64,000 nt of DNA from Daucus carota subsp. sativus (Eukaryota > Streptophyta > Magnoliopsida > Apiales > Apiaceae), in assembly GCF_001625215.2 (NCBI RefSeq), contig NC_030383.2:64284949-64348948 (forward strand). The letters are read 5' to 3'. The notes beneath the pieces were generated by a model, which ran no database searches, was not told the DNA's origin, and worked only from the letters and a program-made list of their open reading frames with translations. Position numbers and translations under genes: made by a program. Numbering within the stretch: position 1 is the first letter of the stretch; each line of letters opens with the position of its first letter. This document shows positions 22,401 to 33,794 of this stretch, piece by piece.

Positions 22401-23158
22401 ATGAAATTAAATTTTTACTAAAAAAATTAGTAAAAATAAATAAGTTGTTCGAAAAAATACATTCTGTCAACTTCTGACTTTGAGTCAGTTTCTAGCTTAT
22501 TTTAAACTTTAAGTTAGCTTATGACTTACACAAACAGACATTTTTGAGCTTAAACTCGAAAATGGCTTAAAGTTCGGGACCATAAGTCTGCCAAACATGC
22601 TCTAAATCACCTAAATAGCTGTTGAACACATTTCCACATACATTCCTGTTCGAACTTCAATATTTAAATTGTTAAAATCAATGATCTCTCTGTTTTCTTT
22701 GGATCAGGTGGATGTTGGAGATTTCTTACGTTTCAAATCATGTGTTTTGTACACCGAATATGAGAATGCAGATAAACCTTTAATAAACATTGAAGTCGTC
22801 GCACATGTTACAAAGCCTGAGCTGAGGTCTAGTGAGGTATGCTGTTGCCCCAGTAAACTTATACCAGTAATCGGTAACCAAAAAATGATAATAATAATAA
22901 TAATGATAATTGGGCATTGCATGATCTGAATTTCATAGAACTTAATGGCATCTACTGTTTGCAACGGAGATCGTTATGTTTAACTTTGCATCTCTGCACC
23001 TGGAGCAGGTGTCAAACAAGTTCTACTTCACATTCACCGTGTGTACAGAAGCAAAGGCCAAGTCTAATGGATTTAAGATTCGCAAGGTGGTCCCTGCTAC
23101 AGAGGAGGAAGCACGAACGATTTTAGAACGCATGGATGCTGAAGTGATGGATAAATGA
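19449..23158 (+). CDS. Acyl-CoA thioesterase-like protein with two hotdog domains (ACOT9/10 type)
   Basis: Exons 19449-19814, 19965-20142, 20776-21239, 22708-22836 and 23009-23158 join in frame to 428 aa. The first hotdog unit spans about residues 100-215 (RTAILYNFSSDYILREQY, HMTRPLLLVTASVDKMVL). The second spans about 300-415, with the hotdog helix motif NIHGRIFGGFLMHRAFELAF and then VDHVDFLRPVDVGDFLRFKS. Double-hotdog proteins of this type hydrolyse acyl-CoAs to free acids and CoA. Animal ACOT9 is mitochondrial, and plant members are predicted to be mitochondrial or plastidial. The N-terminus here (MDSSSCPSNAIPV) is only weakly like a targeting peptide, so location is open. The third intron (1.47 kb) houses a GC-rich hAT element. 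Confidence 0.88.
21702..22203. mobile_element. GC-rich non-autonomous hAT-like element in a thioesterase intron
   Basis: The left end TAGGGTTCAAAATGGGGTGG and the inverse of the right end (TAGGGTTAAAACTGGGGCGG) form TIRs. The flanks GAACTAGG (21694-21701) and GAATTAGG (22204-22211) are 8-bp target duplications with one difference. The interior is full of GGGGCGGGG/CCCCGCCCC runs, in strong contrast to the AT-rich intron. No ORF of note. Confidence 0.82.
22230..22610. repeat. Possible second transposon remnant in the same intron
   Basis: It starts GAGGCCGTTTGGGTGAGTTT and ends TCTGCCAAACATGCTCTAAA. The ends are loosely inverse (CCGTTTGG against CCAAACATG). It is diverged, and no TSD was found. 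Confidence 0.35.
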
Positions 23159-23880
23159 CAAGATATATTAGATATATACATAAATATCTTTTATATAAGA
23201 ACACCCCTGAATAAACAAGGTTCAGCAGTTAGTTATGTACCTGAAAGAATAACCATTGGTGCAGGAGACTGATTGGGTTTTTTTCTTCCTTATTCATATA
23301 TGCATCCATTGTACAAGGCTGCAGTACATTTCTATGTTTAACCTTAACATTACTGGGTGGCATATGTTTGCTTATATAAAACAGCTGTAGTTACTAGCTA
23401 ACTATTACAGATATACAGGTTCAAGTAAAAGACTTGGCTAGAGTTGACTCAGTTTCCACATGTTTAACGTTATTATGTTTGAGGTGGTGTCTTGCGATGC
23501 TCTTTCCACTTTGCTTGATTTTCTGCAGCATATTAGCATTGTAAACAAATGAATACAAAACTGGAAGTCGTCGAAGACCTAACACTAGAACTTGTTTCCT
23601 AGTGAATTTTCTGATATCTCTGGAGACGCAATAATTTAATCACGGCTGTAACGTGCTCGAAGAACAGAAGCTGGAACTGAAGCTTCTCAACACAGTGTTT
23701 GCTAAGCAAGTGAAGTATTTTATATATGGTTTGGATCTAGCTTCTCAGTATAAAAAATTCGATGTCTTCAGGAACATGTGCTGATGGTGAGTTTAAAATT
23801 AGTAATTATGACAGCATATCCTTCTGCATTCTAATATTCCATCCTTCATTATTGGCATGGATCCAAAGATATATATATAT

Positions 23881-24400
23881 AGGGGTTTGTTCAAATACAA
23901 ACCAACTTTATCATAAAAACCTAAAAACCAATTTCAAAACTAAACAAATATCCCCCCAAACTCTTAAAAACTAACAATATCCCCCCCCCAGCTTTGCCAT
24001 CAACTTTCCCAAACTTACACTTTCCACCCCGCCACGTCACCACGCCACGTCAGCGCAGGGGTCCCCCACTGCTGACGTGGCACTGCCACGTCAGCACTGG
24101 GTCACACCCACTGCTGACGTGGCAGTGCCACGTCATCTGCCACGTCAGCACCTGCTGATGTGGCACTGCCACGTCATCTGCCACGTCAGCAGTGGACTGG
24201 CCCAGTGCTGACGTGGCAGCTGATGTGGCAGTGCCACGTCAGCAGGTGCTGACGTGGCAGATGATGTCATCAGTGGGCCCCCCTGAAAATTAAAAAAAAT
24301 AAAAAATAAAAAGATTGGAGTGCTCATAGCAAAAATGGGAGTGGAAATAGTGGTTTTTAGGTTTGTATGAGAGTGTGGTTTGTAGTGGAATAAGCCCCTA
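23881..24400. mobile_element. (TA)n-flanked element carrying an ACGT-motif palindrome array
   Basis: The element sits between (TA)n runs on both sides. The left end AGGGGTTTGTTCAAATACAA (then ACC) and the inverse of the right end (AGGGGCTTATTCCACTACAA, then ACC) form TIRs. The centre is a GC-rich palindromic array (24031-24258). No ORF is credible. Elements inserted into TA microsatellites with such ends are known in plants. A related design is seen at 47223-47477. Confidence 0.75.
24031..24258. repeat. Array of 12 TGACGTGGC sites in alternating orientation
   Basis: Perfect TGACGTGGC or its inverse starts at 24031, 24044, 24073, 24085, 24115, 24127, 24139, 24168, 24180, 24209, 24233 and 24250, plus TGATGTGGC variants at 24156 and 24221. 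About 60 bp near 24134-24195 is repeated inverted at about 24200-24265, so single strands could fold into a long hairpin. TGACGTGG is a G/C-hybrid ACGT box bound by plant bZIP factors. Whether it functions here is unknown. Confidence 0.9.
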
Positions 24401-25773
24401 TATATATATATATTCGCACATGCGTGGCTAGTGCAGCAATGGTAACTGATCCAACTCCATAGGGTCATCTCCCAACACCTAGAACAATGCCTTCTCTCAA
24501 CTTTAGCAAATGAAAATTCATTGTTATGTATGTTCAAACATCTGGTTCTGGATTTTTCAATCACTGCACAATGTTCCTTTCGAGCTCTGAAGAACCTAAG
24601 AAACTTTCAAGGGGGACTGAAGCTCTAATGGTATTGCTCATCAAGTGTCAACTTTGTTTACCAACTCTTTTTGTTTACTAAATTTGTTCTTAATCAGTAA
24701 ATGTTGATGCAATTTCTTTTCATAAAGGGAGTATCGAAACTGCTTCCACTAGATTGATCACTTTCGGCTTTTGTTTGCATCTTTTTTGCACCATAGTGAG
24801 AGAACATTTAACCCTTTTTATCTTGCAGTTTTTTATAATAAAAATTAAAAGGCAAAGGTCTACACTCGTAAAGTTAAAGGTGAAAATATTGGGACGTTAT
24901 GAGCTTTAGGGACACAGTAGATCTGCGCATCATTTTGATTGCACTCCACCACTTGGGATTCCCTTTACATGCACCAACCGATTCCATTTTTGAACCACAA
25001 CATTGTCACATTATGAATATGGTACCATTTGAGAAACGTCCCCAATGCCTTCATCATCATTGCATCTTTTCCTGTCAACACCCAAATTATGGCCTAGCAA
25101 ACATGTATCAACAAGAACCTCGGAATCAGGTCACTATACCAAACTCTGAATTGGAATTTAGGGGAAAAACTAAATTTATTTGATGACACAAGTGGATGTT
25201 ATACTCGTATTAAGCAAATAAAAATACATCATATACTTAAATTCAGATCGACTGGTGCCCAAGCGGACCTGGTCGTAGAAGAGGTCTAGAACTTGATTTT
25301 CTACTCCCCTCCTAATCTTTAAAAAAAAAATGTCAGCTACTACAAAAACACACTATACTTCTTGTTGTAAAAACTAAAAAACGTGGAATGCAAGTTCTCA
25401 AGCAGAAGATTTCAGCTAAAGCGGAGATAACAAGGAGTATTAAGTCCTGCATCATACCTACTACTCATTTCAACAGACTTGGGTAGGGCAACTGTGCAAA
25501 AGTAGTCCGATTAAATAATCATAACTGTGAAATAAAGAGCATTACACATCCAAATCTGATTTATCGTGACTTCAGAATAGATTTGGTGTTTGTCATCTCC
25601 ATAGCAACAAATTTCCTCTATATATATTGATGGTAACTACAATTTTCAAAATCTTTTATATGGATCTATATAAATACAAGGAGACAAACAACAAAGCAAT
25701 AAGATTACATTTACCTATATTTTGGCAGGAGACCATCCTAAAAAGGCTCCTCCTATCCTACGACTTGTAACCA
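24401..25773. other. Convergent intergenic region
   Basis: This is the gap between the 3' ends of the thioesterase gene and the formin gene. The 25250-25330 stretch ends in an A run and faintly resembles a SINE tail, but there is no firm boundary. Otherwise nothing is recognised. Confidence 0.4.
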
Positions 25774-28700
25774 CTAAGGAGATGAACTTTCGTCAGAAGA
25801 AGAATCGTACTGCCTCCTTTCTGAAAACCCGGCAAAACCCGGAGGCATGGTTGGATTCACGGGTACTGGGAATTTGTGGGCAGAACTGACTATTGTTCGC
25901 TCATTTATCAATCCTACTTCCTTGCAAACACGATCAAGAATCGTTAAAAAGTCCCTAACGACCAAGAATATTCTGAAAGGGTGAGCTTCTTCCTTGGCGG
26001 AGTTCCCATGGAAGTATTCTGTGATCTCTTTTACCAAAGAAAGTGCAACACTTTCTTGAGCTTGAGTTCTTATGATCTCCTCCTCTGCCATTTTTACAAA
26101 ATTGCCCATTGATTTAGAAAATCCTCGACTGTTCTCATCAGATTCTAAAGCCTGAATCATCCGGACGATTTCTGCTATTTTTCCAATTCCTCTAGAAAGC
26201 TTCAAGACATCTCCGCTAAGCACCTCAGAATCCATGGATGCAGCTTTCTTTACATTTGTAAGGTCCAAGCTGATACTTGAAACGACCTGCAGACCAAGCT
26301 TCCTCAACTTGGCATCATCAGCAGAAGTCGGTTGTACAGTTTGGTTGGCATTAGAAAGTCGAGCACCTTCAGTTCTTATTATTTCCTGGACCACAAAATG
26401 CAAAAGAGTTGTTTTTCCATCTGCACCCTTTATATCGACGAGCTTAAGGAGAGTATCAAGCTTAAAAGCCTGGGCATCACCACGATTTGTACCAACATTC
26501 ATGCGGTTTCCGGTTTTAAGAACAGCTTCCAAAAGCTTTAGAAACATCCTGCTGGTCCTAAGCTCTTCACATGCGGCCTGTTGTTTTTAAACTACTCAGC
26601 ATTGATAAAACTACTATATGATGATCAAGGAATTTTTACCAATAAACTACATAAAAGTGAGTACTTCTTGTCAATGAACTAGTAAACATCAGAACCCATT
26701 GACAGTGTGCGTGATTTTGTTTATAATTCTAATTCTATACATACGTACAAAATATTGTAAAATAATTAACTTGCTTGCACTGGGACCTAAATGTTGCAAG
26801 TTAATATATCTGACTTGCTCAATGAGAATCAGAAAAGATCTATGAGTTATTTGGCAATTAGATACTTATAACATATAATGTAGCAAAGGTGTTTGCTCTG
26901 TTTGAAATTCCTATTTAGCTCATGAAGTTGAATTTAAAAGTTCCAGTTACATAGTCAATACGAACAAGATAAACAATATAATGAATATACAAAACAAACA
27001 TGATAAGTCTTGTAAAATAATAGCTTACCTCCAGTGTTTCAAATGACTTTTTGAGGTACTCGACCTCAGAATCAAAATTGGACACGTAAAGCATAGCCTC
27101 AACCCTTCTAAATGCGAAAGGTATATCAAGCATTGACTTCAAAAATTTCTCAGCGGGACCAAGTTTGAAAGGCGAGTCGTCTTTATATTCTTTCAGCTTA
27201 CGTTCTTCCTCCTTGGTAGGAGCCATCTTCAATAGACTTTCAAGAAGCTCAGTTCCGAGGTTATCAGCATTGCCTGCATAAAAACATGTTTCTATCGTTT
27301 ACGAATAATAATACTTGAATTCTCTAATTACTAACAATTTTTCACTTTTTCAGCCAATTGATCAAAGCTTCTTGTCAAATATCATTACATTCATTCCTCT
27401 ATTCACCTTAAAAGCTTTGTAGACATTGACTAAAACTGACAGAATACACTAGATCATAATGAAGCAAAAGATGGTGTTAACCCAAACAGTAGGAAGCTGG
27501 AGTTACCTTCCAGAAGAGCTTCACACACTTCCTCTATTGTGACATTAAGGGCCCTTAGCAAAATGGCAACATTCTGGGACTTCTTCGGATCCAGTACACG
27601 ATTTTCTTGCCCTGATGAGGGAAGAACTGGACGCCAAGTTGTTTCATTGGGAGTTACAGTAGGAGTCGGTTTATTCACAACAAACAATGTCTCCATCATT
27701 TCCTCATTCAACCTGTAGCAATCATACGATTAAATAATACGGCTAAAGCAACTAACAACAACACGGTGAAAAGGGAATAAGTGGAGGACTGTACTTGAAA
27801 GAACTTGATCTAAGGTGATCCCACACAGTTTCACGATCAGAACTTGCTCTGACTTTATCCCAATGCAATGGCTTTAACTTCAATTTAGGAGTGTCTTCAT
27901 CCACATTGTCAGTGCTTTGAGGGGGCATTTCTATGGGAGATATCAGTGCTGGAGTGGCTAAAGTCACAGGCCGAGAAGGGGCAGCCAGGACCGGTGGCCT
28001 CAACACGGGCTGAGCCATTTTAGTACCAGGGGTTTTCGGACTTTCAGATTGTCTTGTCGGTGGTAGGGGTGGTGGTGGTGGTGGAGGCAATGATGGAGCA
28101 TCCGCAAAATTGTGAATTCTAGCAGGTGAGGAGGAAGGGCGATGAGAAGAAGCTGGTGAAGATACATGAGATGCTGTTGGTGATGAAGCCTGACTTTCAC
28201 TAATGTATCTTTCGGGTGACGAAGAAACTGGTGAAGATGCAGCCGTGAAACCAAGATGCTGTGGATGTAATGTACTGGTCACTCGATCTACGGATGATAA
28301 TTCAGAAGCTTGTGATGATACATCACTCAGATCCTTCATTTGAAGCGGAGTCAATTCAGGTGATTTGGTTGTTGAAAAGTGTTTAGGACTTAAACTTGCC
28401 GGAGGAGAAATGCTCAAAGAAACAGACCTCACCGGCGAACCACCCGAATCGGAAGGGGTATAAGAGGTTGAAGATGAAGTGGTGGATTCAATTTCTCTTC
28501 TCTCGTCTTGGAAACTCTTAGGCTCGTACAACGTCCTTCTTGATCCAGTACCGATTGAGCCTTTGGGAGAGTAAAATTCATCGTTTTCGTCTTCTTCATC
28601 TGCAATGAGAGGGCCTGAATAGTCCGCATTTTGGAAGTTCTGTTGCTGGGGTTGTTGGCCGCTGAGTTTGAGTGGCGGCAGTGGTTGCAAGTCCGGTGAT

Positions 28701-29347
28701 TCCATCTTTCTGGAACTAGTGTCATTGCTGTGTTGAGTGTTGGTGTTATTCGAGATGTTGGTGTTTGCGAGAGTGCCTAAGTAGAGGAACTCGGAGCTGG
28801 TTTGAGGTGATTTCCGGGGAGGTATTCTAGGGATTGGGTTCGTGGGTATGCTTGAAACTGAGCTGAGATTACTGGGTGTTTGTGGTTTTTGGTGGGTGTT
28901 TGGCAAGTTTTGATTTTGACGCTTACGGATGTGGAGGAGGATGACGACGGCCACCACGGAGATGGCGGCAATGACGGCGGCGACGGCGGTGAAGATGAGT
29001 TTTTTGGAGATGGGTTTTGGAGAGGAGGGTCTTGGGAGGGAGAGGGATGAGACGTTGGCCGGGACGGAGGAGGATGTGGTGGTGGTGGTTGGTGTCGGTG
29101 GGGGTGGGGGTGAAGGGTAGGTTGGGAAGAAGGGGAGCTGGTCAGCTGGAGGAGTGGTCGTCGTCGTCGTCGTAGAAGGGAGGTTAGGGGGTTGCGATGG
29201 TGGGATGGAGTCTTGTGGGAAGAATGGCTGGTGGAGAATACGGCGGTGTTGTTGAGGGTGGGCGGTGGTGGTGGAGGAGGAGAGGACAAGGAAGAGAAGG
29301 AGGAAGATGAGGTGGGTTTGCGTTTGCATTTGCATTTGCATTTGCAT
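25774..29347 (-). CDS. Type I formin (membrane-anchored FH1-FH2 actin nucleator)
   Basis: Minus-strand exons 29347-27795, 27712-27507, 27273-27029 and 26577-25774 join in frame to 935 aa. In order: signal peptide (about 1-28), a Pro/Ser/Thr-rich extracellular stretch, a TM helix (about 117-140) followed by RKRQ, and a long Ser-rich cytosolic spacer. Next come an FH1 run ([10 protein letters not shown]), an FH2 lasso start ([12 protein letters not shown]) and the FH2 core with [10 protein letters not shown] and [18 protein letters not shown]. The C-terminal FH2 helix bundle ends at SSSDESSSP. Plant type I formins nucleate and bundle actin and tie it to the plasma membrane and wall. The FH2 is complete. 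The start codon lies in an ATGCAA hexamer repeat giving MQMQMQMQ, so the exact initiating Met is ambiguous by a few codons. Confidence 0.95.
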
Positions 29348-30207
29348 TTTGAGAGAGACGAGAGAGAGATGATGTTGATGAGAGAGGTAGAGTAAATGCA
29401 GTGGTCTGAGCTGTGGGGACTGCCGCCCTCTAGAACCAAGAATGTGCCATTTTTCTTTAACTGCTGTGTTGGTGTAAACGGGGACTAGGATAGAGCTGCC
29501 TGCCTGTGACTAATTTGAATGATGAGATTAGAGAGAAAGAGTTGAAGAGGGTGTGAAATGGTGAAAACTTTCTTTGTGCTGCAACGACTACTACTGCTGG
29601 GCACTACAGTAGATCTTTCACCAGCAGATGATGATATAATGCTAGTGTGTTTTTACTTGGATACAGCTAAGATTCTTTCTACTCCTACCACTCATATCCG
29701 AGGTGTTTTCTTTATTTTTTCTCTCATTTCTCGCACAAGAAATTCAACTATTTTCTCACTTTATTTATCTATCATCTGTAATAAGAAGCCATCGGGTGTT
29801 CCGTAATTGCTGCATCAAATCAAGCTACGACCATTAGTCCGCCTTCAATTTTCCAAAGCCACCGTTTTCAAAGTAACTAACTTACGAGGTCAGGGCATCT
29901 CAAACATCGTCGATTATAATGGTTGACTAAATTACATTATGAGTACGGTAACAAGATCACACCAAAAAAGATTTAGATCTCGATTTTAATAAAATTATTA
30001 TTAAAGAAATTAAAAATTTAGAAATAAAAGAAACAGGATGAGACGGATGTGAATTTGATGAAAGAAGGGAGCGGTGACGGATGAATGATACTTATGATTG
30101 GCGGACGACTCTCATTAGGATTTTTTTTGTTTGTTAATGAGTTTTTAGATTAAGAGAGTTTTTAGTAAAATAAGACTATATATATAATTATATTAAATAT
30201 TAAATGA
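29348..30207. other. Formin upstream region
   Basis: Promoter and leader of the formin gene on the minus strand, then AT-rich DNA. No other gene seen. Confidence 0.4.
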
Positions 30208-30219
30208 TAAATACTAAAG

Positions 30220-30746
30220 TTTTTTTTTTGATAAAAAAGAATAATTCATTCATCAAAAGCCGTACGGCATCTACAGATATAATCAAAATTGGACAGACGC
30301 TGTATTATATCGCTGTTGAATCCTTCTTTCTTGGAGAGGCAACTAAGCGATTTGAAGATGATCTGAATATATGTACTCGTTTTCACCTGACTGGCTTTCA
30401 CCTACTTGGCTTTCACCTGACTGTTCTGAACAATCGACCATAGATGCGATTCCATAATAACCTTCGAATCTGAATCAAACTCATGAAAATCATGTCGATC
30501 TATAACCTCAGTCATGAAGAACATCAAAACACACCAAAACAAAAACCAAAACCAACTCTCACAAGAAGGAGAGACTAACAAAACCCAAATAAATTGGGAA
30601 TTTATTGAAAGAAAAACAAGATTAAATAAGAAAACAAAAACAAGAAATCGGGGTTTTCCACCGGTGAAAACCGATGGAAGCCCCCTCGAAAACTTTTGAT
30701 GGAAACTAGGGTTTGAGAGGGAGAGAGCGTTTGGGTTTAGAAAGAT
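30220..30746 (-). mobile_element. Poly(A)-tailed retroposon, copy 1 (non-LTR type)
   Basis: Read on the minus strand, the element ends TGCCGTACGGCTTTTGATGA… and then an A run (T run at 30220 on the + strand). It is flanked by the 12-bp direct repeat TAAATACTAAAG at 30208-30219 and 30747-30758. Poly(A) plus TSD indicates reverse transcription by a LINE-type mechanism. It is colinear with the copy at 33795-34355 (CACCGGTG, TTTGGTGTGTTTTGATGT and GCCGTA(C/T)GGCTTTT blocks). Confidence 0.82.
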
Positions 30747-30812
30747 TAAATACTAAAGTTGAAATACGAATAATTTGACGTGAGTACTTTCAAGTTTCAT
30801 CAAAAGACATTA

Positions 30813-31116
30813 CTCCCTATGTCCCTCTCATTTCTTTACTGTTACTATTTTGGGATGTCCCTCTCATTTCTTTACATTACTATAAATAATAAGTTTTTTT
30901 CATCATTACACCCACTATCTTCTCCCACTATCTCATATTTAACAATAAAAACTACTATTACACCCACTACTTTCCTCCACTATCTTAAATCTATTATTAA
31001 ATATTGATAGATCTCATCACTTTACCCACTTTTCATCTAACTTTACTCATTTTTCATACATTGTCTTGGTCTCCGTGTCCCCCTCCAAAGTAAACAATTG
31101 AGGGGGACGGAGGGAG
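30813..31116. mobile_element. Stowaway-like MITE, family D copy 1
   Basis: The ends CTCCCTATGTCCCTCTCATT and …GGGGGACGGAGGGAG are flanked by TA on both sides. The interior shares ATGTCCCTCTCATTTCTTTA and CTCCAAAGTAAACAATTGAG with the copy at 32393-32656. Confidence 0.8.
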
Positions 31117-31808
31117 TATGATATATGAGTTTGCTTCATACTTTATTAATTTTAGCTATAGTAGAAATATGTGGGCAACTGTCCCGAGTATTGAAAAACA
31201 GTAGAAGAAAAAAACAAGAAATGATGGACTGAATTATAGAGCACCTTTACAACAAACTTTAGTTAATATTTTGTCATTATACAAATATAGGGTCAATTCA
31301 AATATAATTGTCCACTACACACGAAATGATTAGAAAATTATAAAGTAGTAAAATTATTGCTTTTCCATAATAGAAAGTGTAAAACAAAGTATGCTTTCAG
31401 CTGCTAACATCAATCGGCGACTCGATAAATTGGTAATCACACGCCTTGAACTTCGAGCATGGACAAACGGACATGTACAAATCGGGAAAAAAATTATGCT
31501 GCCTGCTGTCCGAGATTTGAGATTTAATACTTGTGTAAAGGTATAATAATTTTATAGTATTTTGTTCGAAACAAAAGATAGAGGAAGATATTATGACTTT
31601 CGAGTTTCACCCCAAAAATAGCAACAGTGATAAGTTAGAATTTGTATTTAAAAGTGTGGCGCATTTGAAAACCGGTTAAAAATCATTTTTCAGTATTAAA
31701 TTATAATAATTTCATTTATTTGAGCACAATTATTGAACTTGCTGTAAATCGGCAAGAATGTCTCTTATAAGTTGGATTTTCCCTTCTTTCTTTTTCCATT
31801 TAAAGTAT

Positions 31809-31989
31809 GGGTAATGCTAGGGACCCCAAAATCAGTCTCCAAATTCATTTTTCTCAAATGATGTGGCAGACATGTGAGGATTTTAGTTGGGTGATTTATG
31901 TTCATACATAGATTCTTATTATTTATTATCACACATTGCCACATAGATTTGAGAAAAAATTTGAAATTTTGGGATACTTAGCATTTTCC
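31809..31989. mobile_element. Small TIR element (181 bp) with 8-bp TSD
   Basis: The left end GGGTAATGCTAGGGACCCCA and the inverse right end (GGAAAATGCTAAGTATCCCA) are TIRs. The perfect direct repeat TAAAGTAT flanks at 31801-31808 and 31990-31997. An 8-bp TSD points to hAT. A 9-bp reading (MULE) is not supported by the flanks. Confidence 0.78.
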
Positions 31990-32392
31990 TAAAGTATGAG
32001 CAAAACTGACATAGATCGACTCGGAAATATTCAATTTTACTTTTTAATCATATTTATTTTTATATATTAAATATAAATCAATGACAAAATGAGTCAAAAA
32101 AATTGGATGAATAATTTCTAAGAAAATCCCTACTTTTATATTTCTGTTTTTCTTGTTTCTTGTTAAAATTTGTGTTTTATATGTTGAACAAATTGATTTT
32201 TTTTGTGAAATTGATTAATATATTATCATATTAAGTTAAAGTAGAGAAATTAAAAATTAAAAAAATGAGAAATAAAAAAGCGATGAAGTTAATATACAAG
32301 GGAGGACAGGGCAAATAGTAGGCACCGACAGACACCTCCAAAAGAGCACAGCACGGAAGAGTTGATACCAGTTGATAGTGTGGTAAGATGTA

Positions 32393-32656
32393 CTCCCTCT
32401 GTCCCTCTCATATTATTTTGGGATGTCCCTCTCATTTCTTTACGTTGCTATATATAGTAAGTTTTTTTCATCATTACACACATTATCTTCCCCTACTATC
32501 TCATATTTAACAATAAAAATTACTATTAGCTATCTCAAATCTATTATTAAATATTGATAGGTCCCACCACTTTTCATCTAATTTTATCCATTTTTCATAA
32601 AGTGTTTTGGTTTCCGTGTCCCCCTCCAATGTAAACAATTGAGGGGACGGAGGTAG
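32393..32656. mobile_element. Stowaway-like MITE, family D copy 2
   Basis: Same family as 30813-31116. TA flanks are present. The longer repeat GTAAGATG also occurs immediately outside the left end (32383-32390) and at the right edge (32656-32663). The extent of the target duplication is therefore uncertain. Confidence 0.75.
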
Positions 32657-32659
32657 TAA

Positions 32660-33775
32660 GATGCAAGAATAGATGATGAGTAGAATCTTTGTACGTAAAC
32701 GAGTATGGATTGTGTAATCGGTAGACGCGGCAGGCATGCAACCCTGCTGAATATATATATACGTTAACAAATCACTCGGCGCTCCTCCCTCTCTCATCTC
32801 ACTCGCCATCTTTATTATTAGTATTATACTACTATTATTATGATTAATTGATTATTATTGTGTAATGCGCGAGTAGAAGAACAGGTGTGTTGGACTGCTA
32901 CACATTCATGCATATGTAGTATAGTAGTAGTAGTTGTTGTTTAAACAAAAACAACACCGTCGACACTCGACCGACCCATATGTAGGTATTTTAGTCATTT
33001 ATTATCAATCTCTTGTTTCTTTTCCCATTCCTTGCTCCTTCCATCTACATTCTACGTACTTGTTTATCCTCCTCGCCCAAAATTACCTACATCTTTTTAC
33101 ATCCACACTTCAAACTACCATGTACTGCATCTTCCCAAATCATCTTGGTATTCAATTTTTATATCATTTTTCCTATGGTGTGCCCGTGTGCACAAAATAA
33201 GCACAAAATTTGATAATTTTTCTATATTTTGATTGGCTTACACTTCTTTAATAATAATGGCACTCCTGCATTCACACCAATGAAAACATGTTAATTTTAT
33301 GAGTTTCCGTGCTTTGCATGTGCTCATTGACACACACCAGACAAACCCTTTTTATATTATACATTTCAGTTCCATTTTAAAGCCGAATTTAAAAAAAAAA
33401 TCATCCATGAAATTTACATATATTTAATTACGATTCTTTTTTTGAGTAAAATTTAATTACGATTCTTAAAAATATATTAGGATATTGAGATAATTAACTA
33501 GGTTAAGTTATCTTAAAAATTATCAAGGATATGATTTTAAGTCATGTTTAAAATTTTGATTGTATTTACTTGAGGTTACTTAAAATTTATCAAAATTTGA
33601 TGATACATAAAAATCGATAAACTTTTGTGAAATATGTGGCATGATAATTTTATTACATCCTTTAAAATTTAAATATCTCTCCACATTTCACGAGATTTTG
33701 AATGATGGTGCTTAATCATGATTTAACATATATTTTAAAATGTTATAGATGCAATTCATTAACTCATAAATTATT
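32660..33775. other. AT-rich intergenic DNA
   Basis: No credible gene. Several short overlapping ORFs around 32934-33232 are low-complexity and unrelated to known domains. Confidence 0.4.
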
Positions 33776-33794
33776 AACAATAGCTTAAATTTAC

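Noticed and set aside
24145-24564. A 139-codon minus-strand ORF
   Set aside because: It runs through the repetitive ACGT array and an element terminus. The open frame results from GC-rich repeats.
24899-25183. 94-codon + strand ORF
   Set aside because: No domain, no splice signals and composition like the surrounding intergenic DNA.
25250-25330. Possible SINE fragment (GGTCTAGAACTTG… followed by an A run)
   Set aside because: Box A and flanking duplications could not be identified, so the evidence is too weak.
28777-29439. A 220-codon minus-strand ORF overlapping the formin N-terminus
   Set aside because: It is the shadow frame of the Pro/Ser-rich formin exon, with low-complexity Pro/His/Ser content and no domain.
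32507-32809. 100-codon minus-strand ORF starting MASEMREGG
   Set aside because: Most of it overlaps a family D MITE, and there is no recognisable product.
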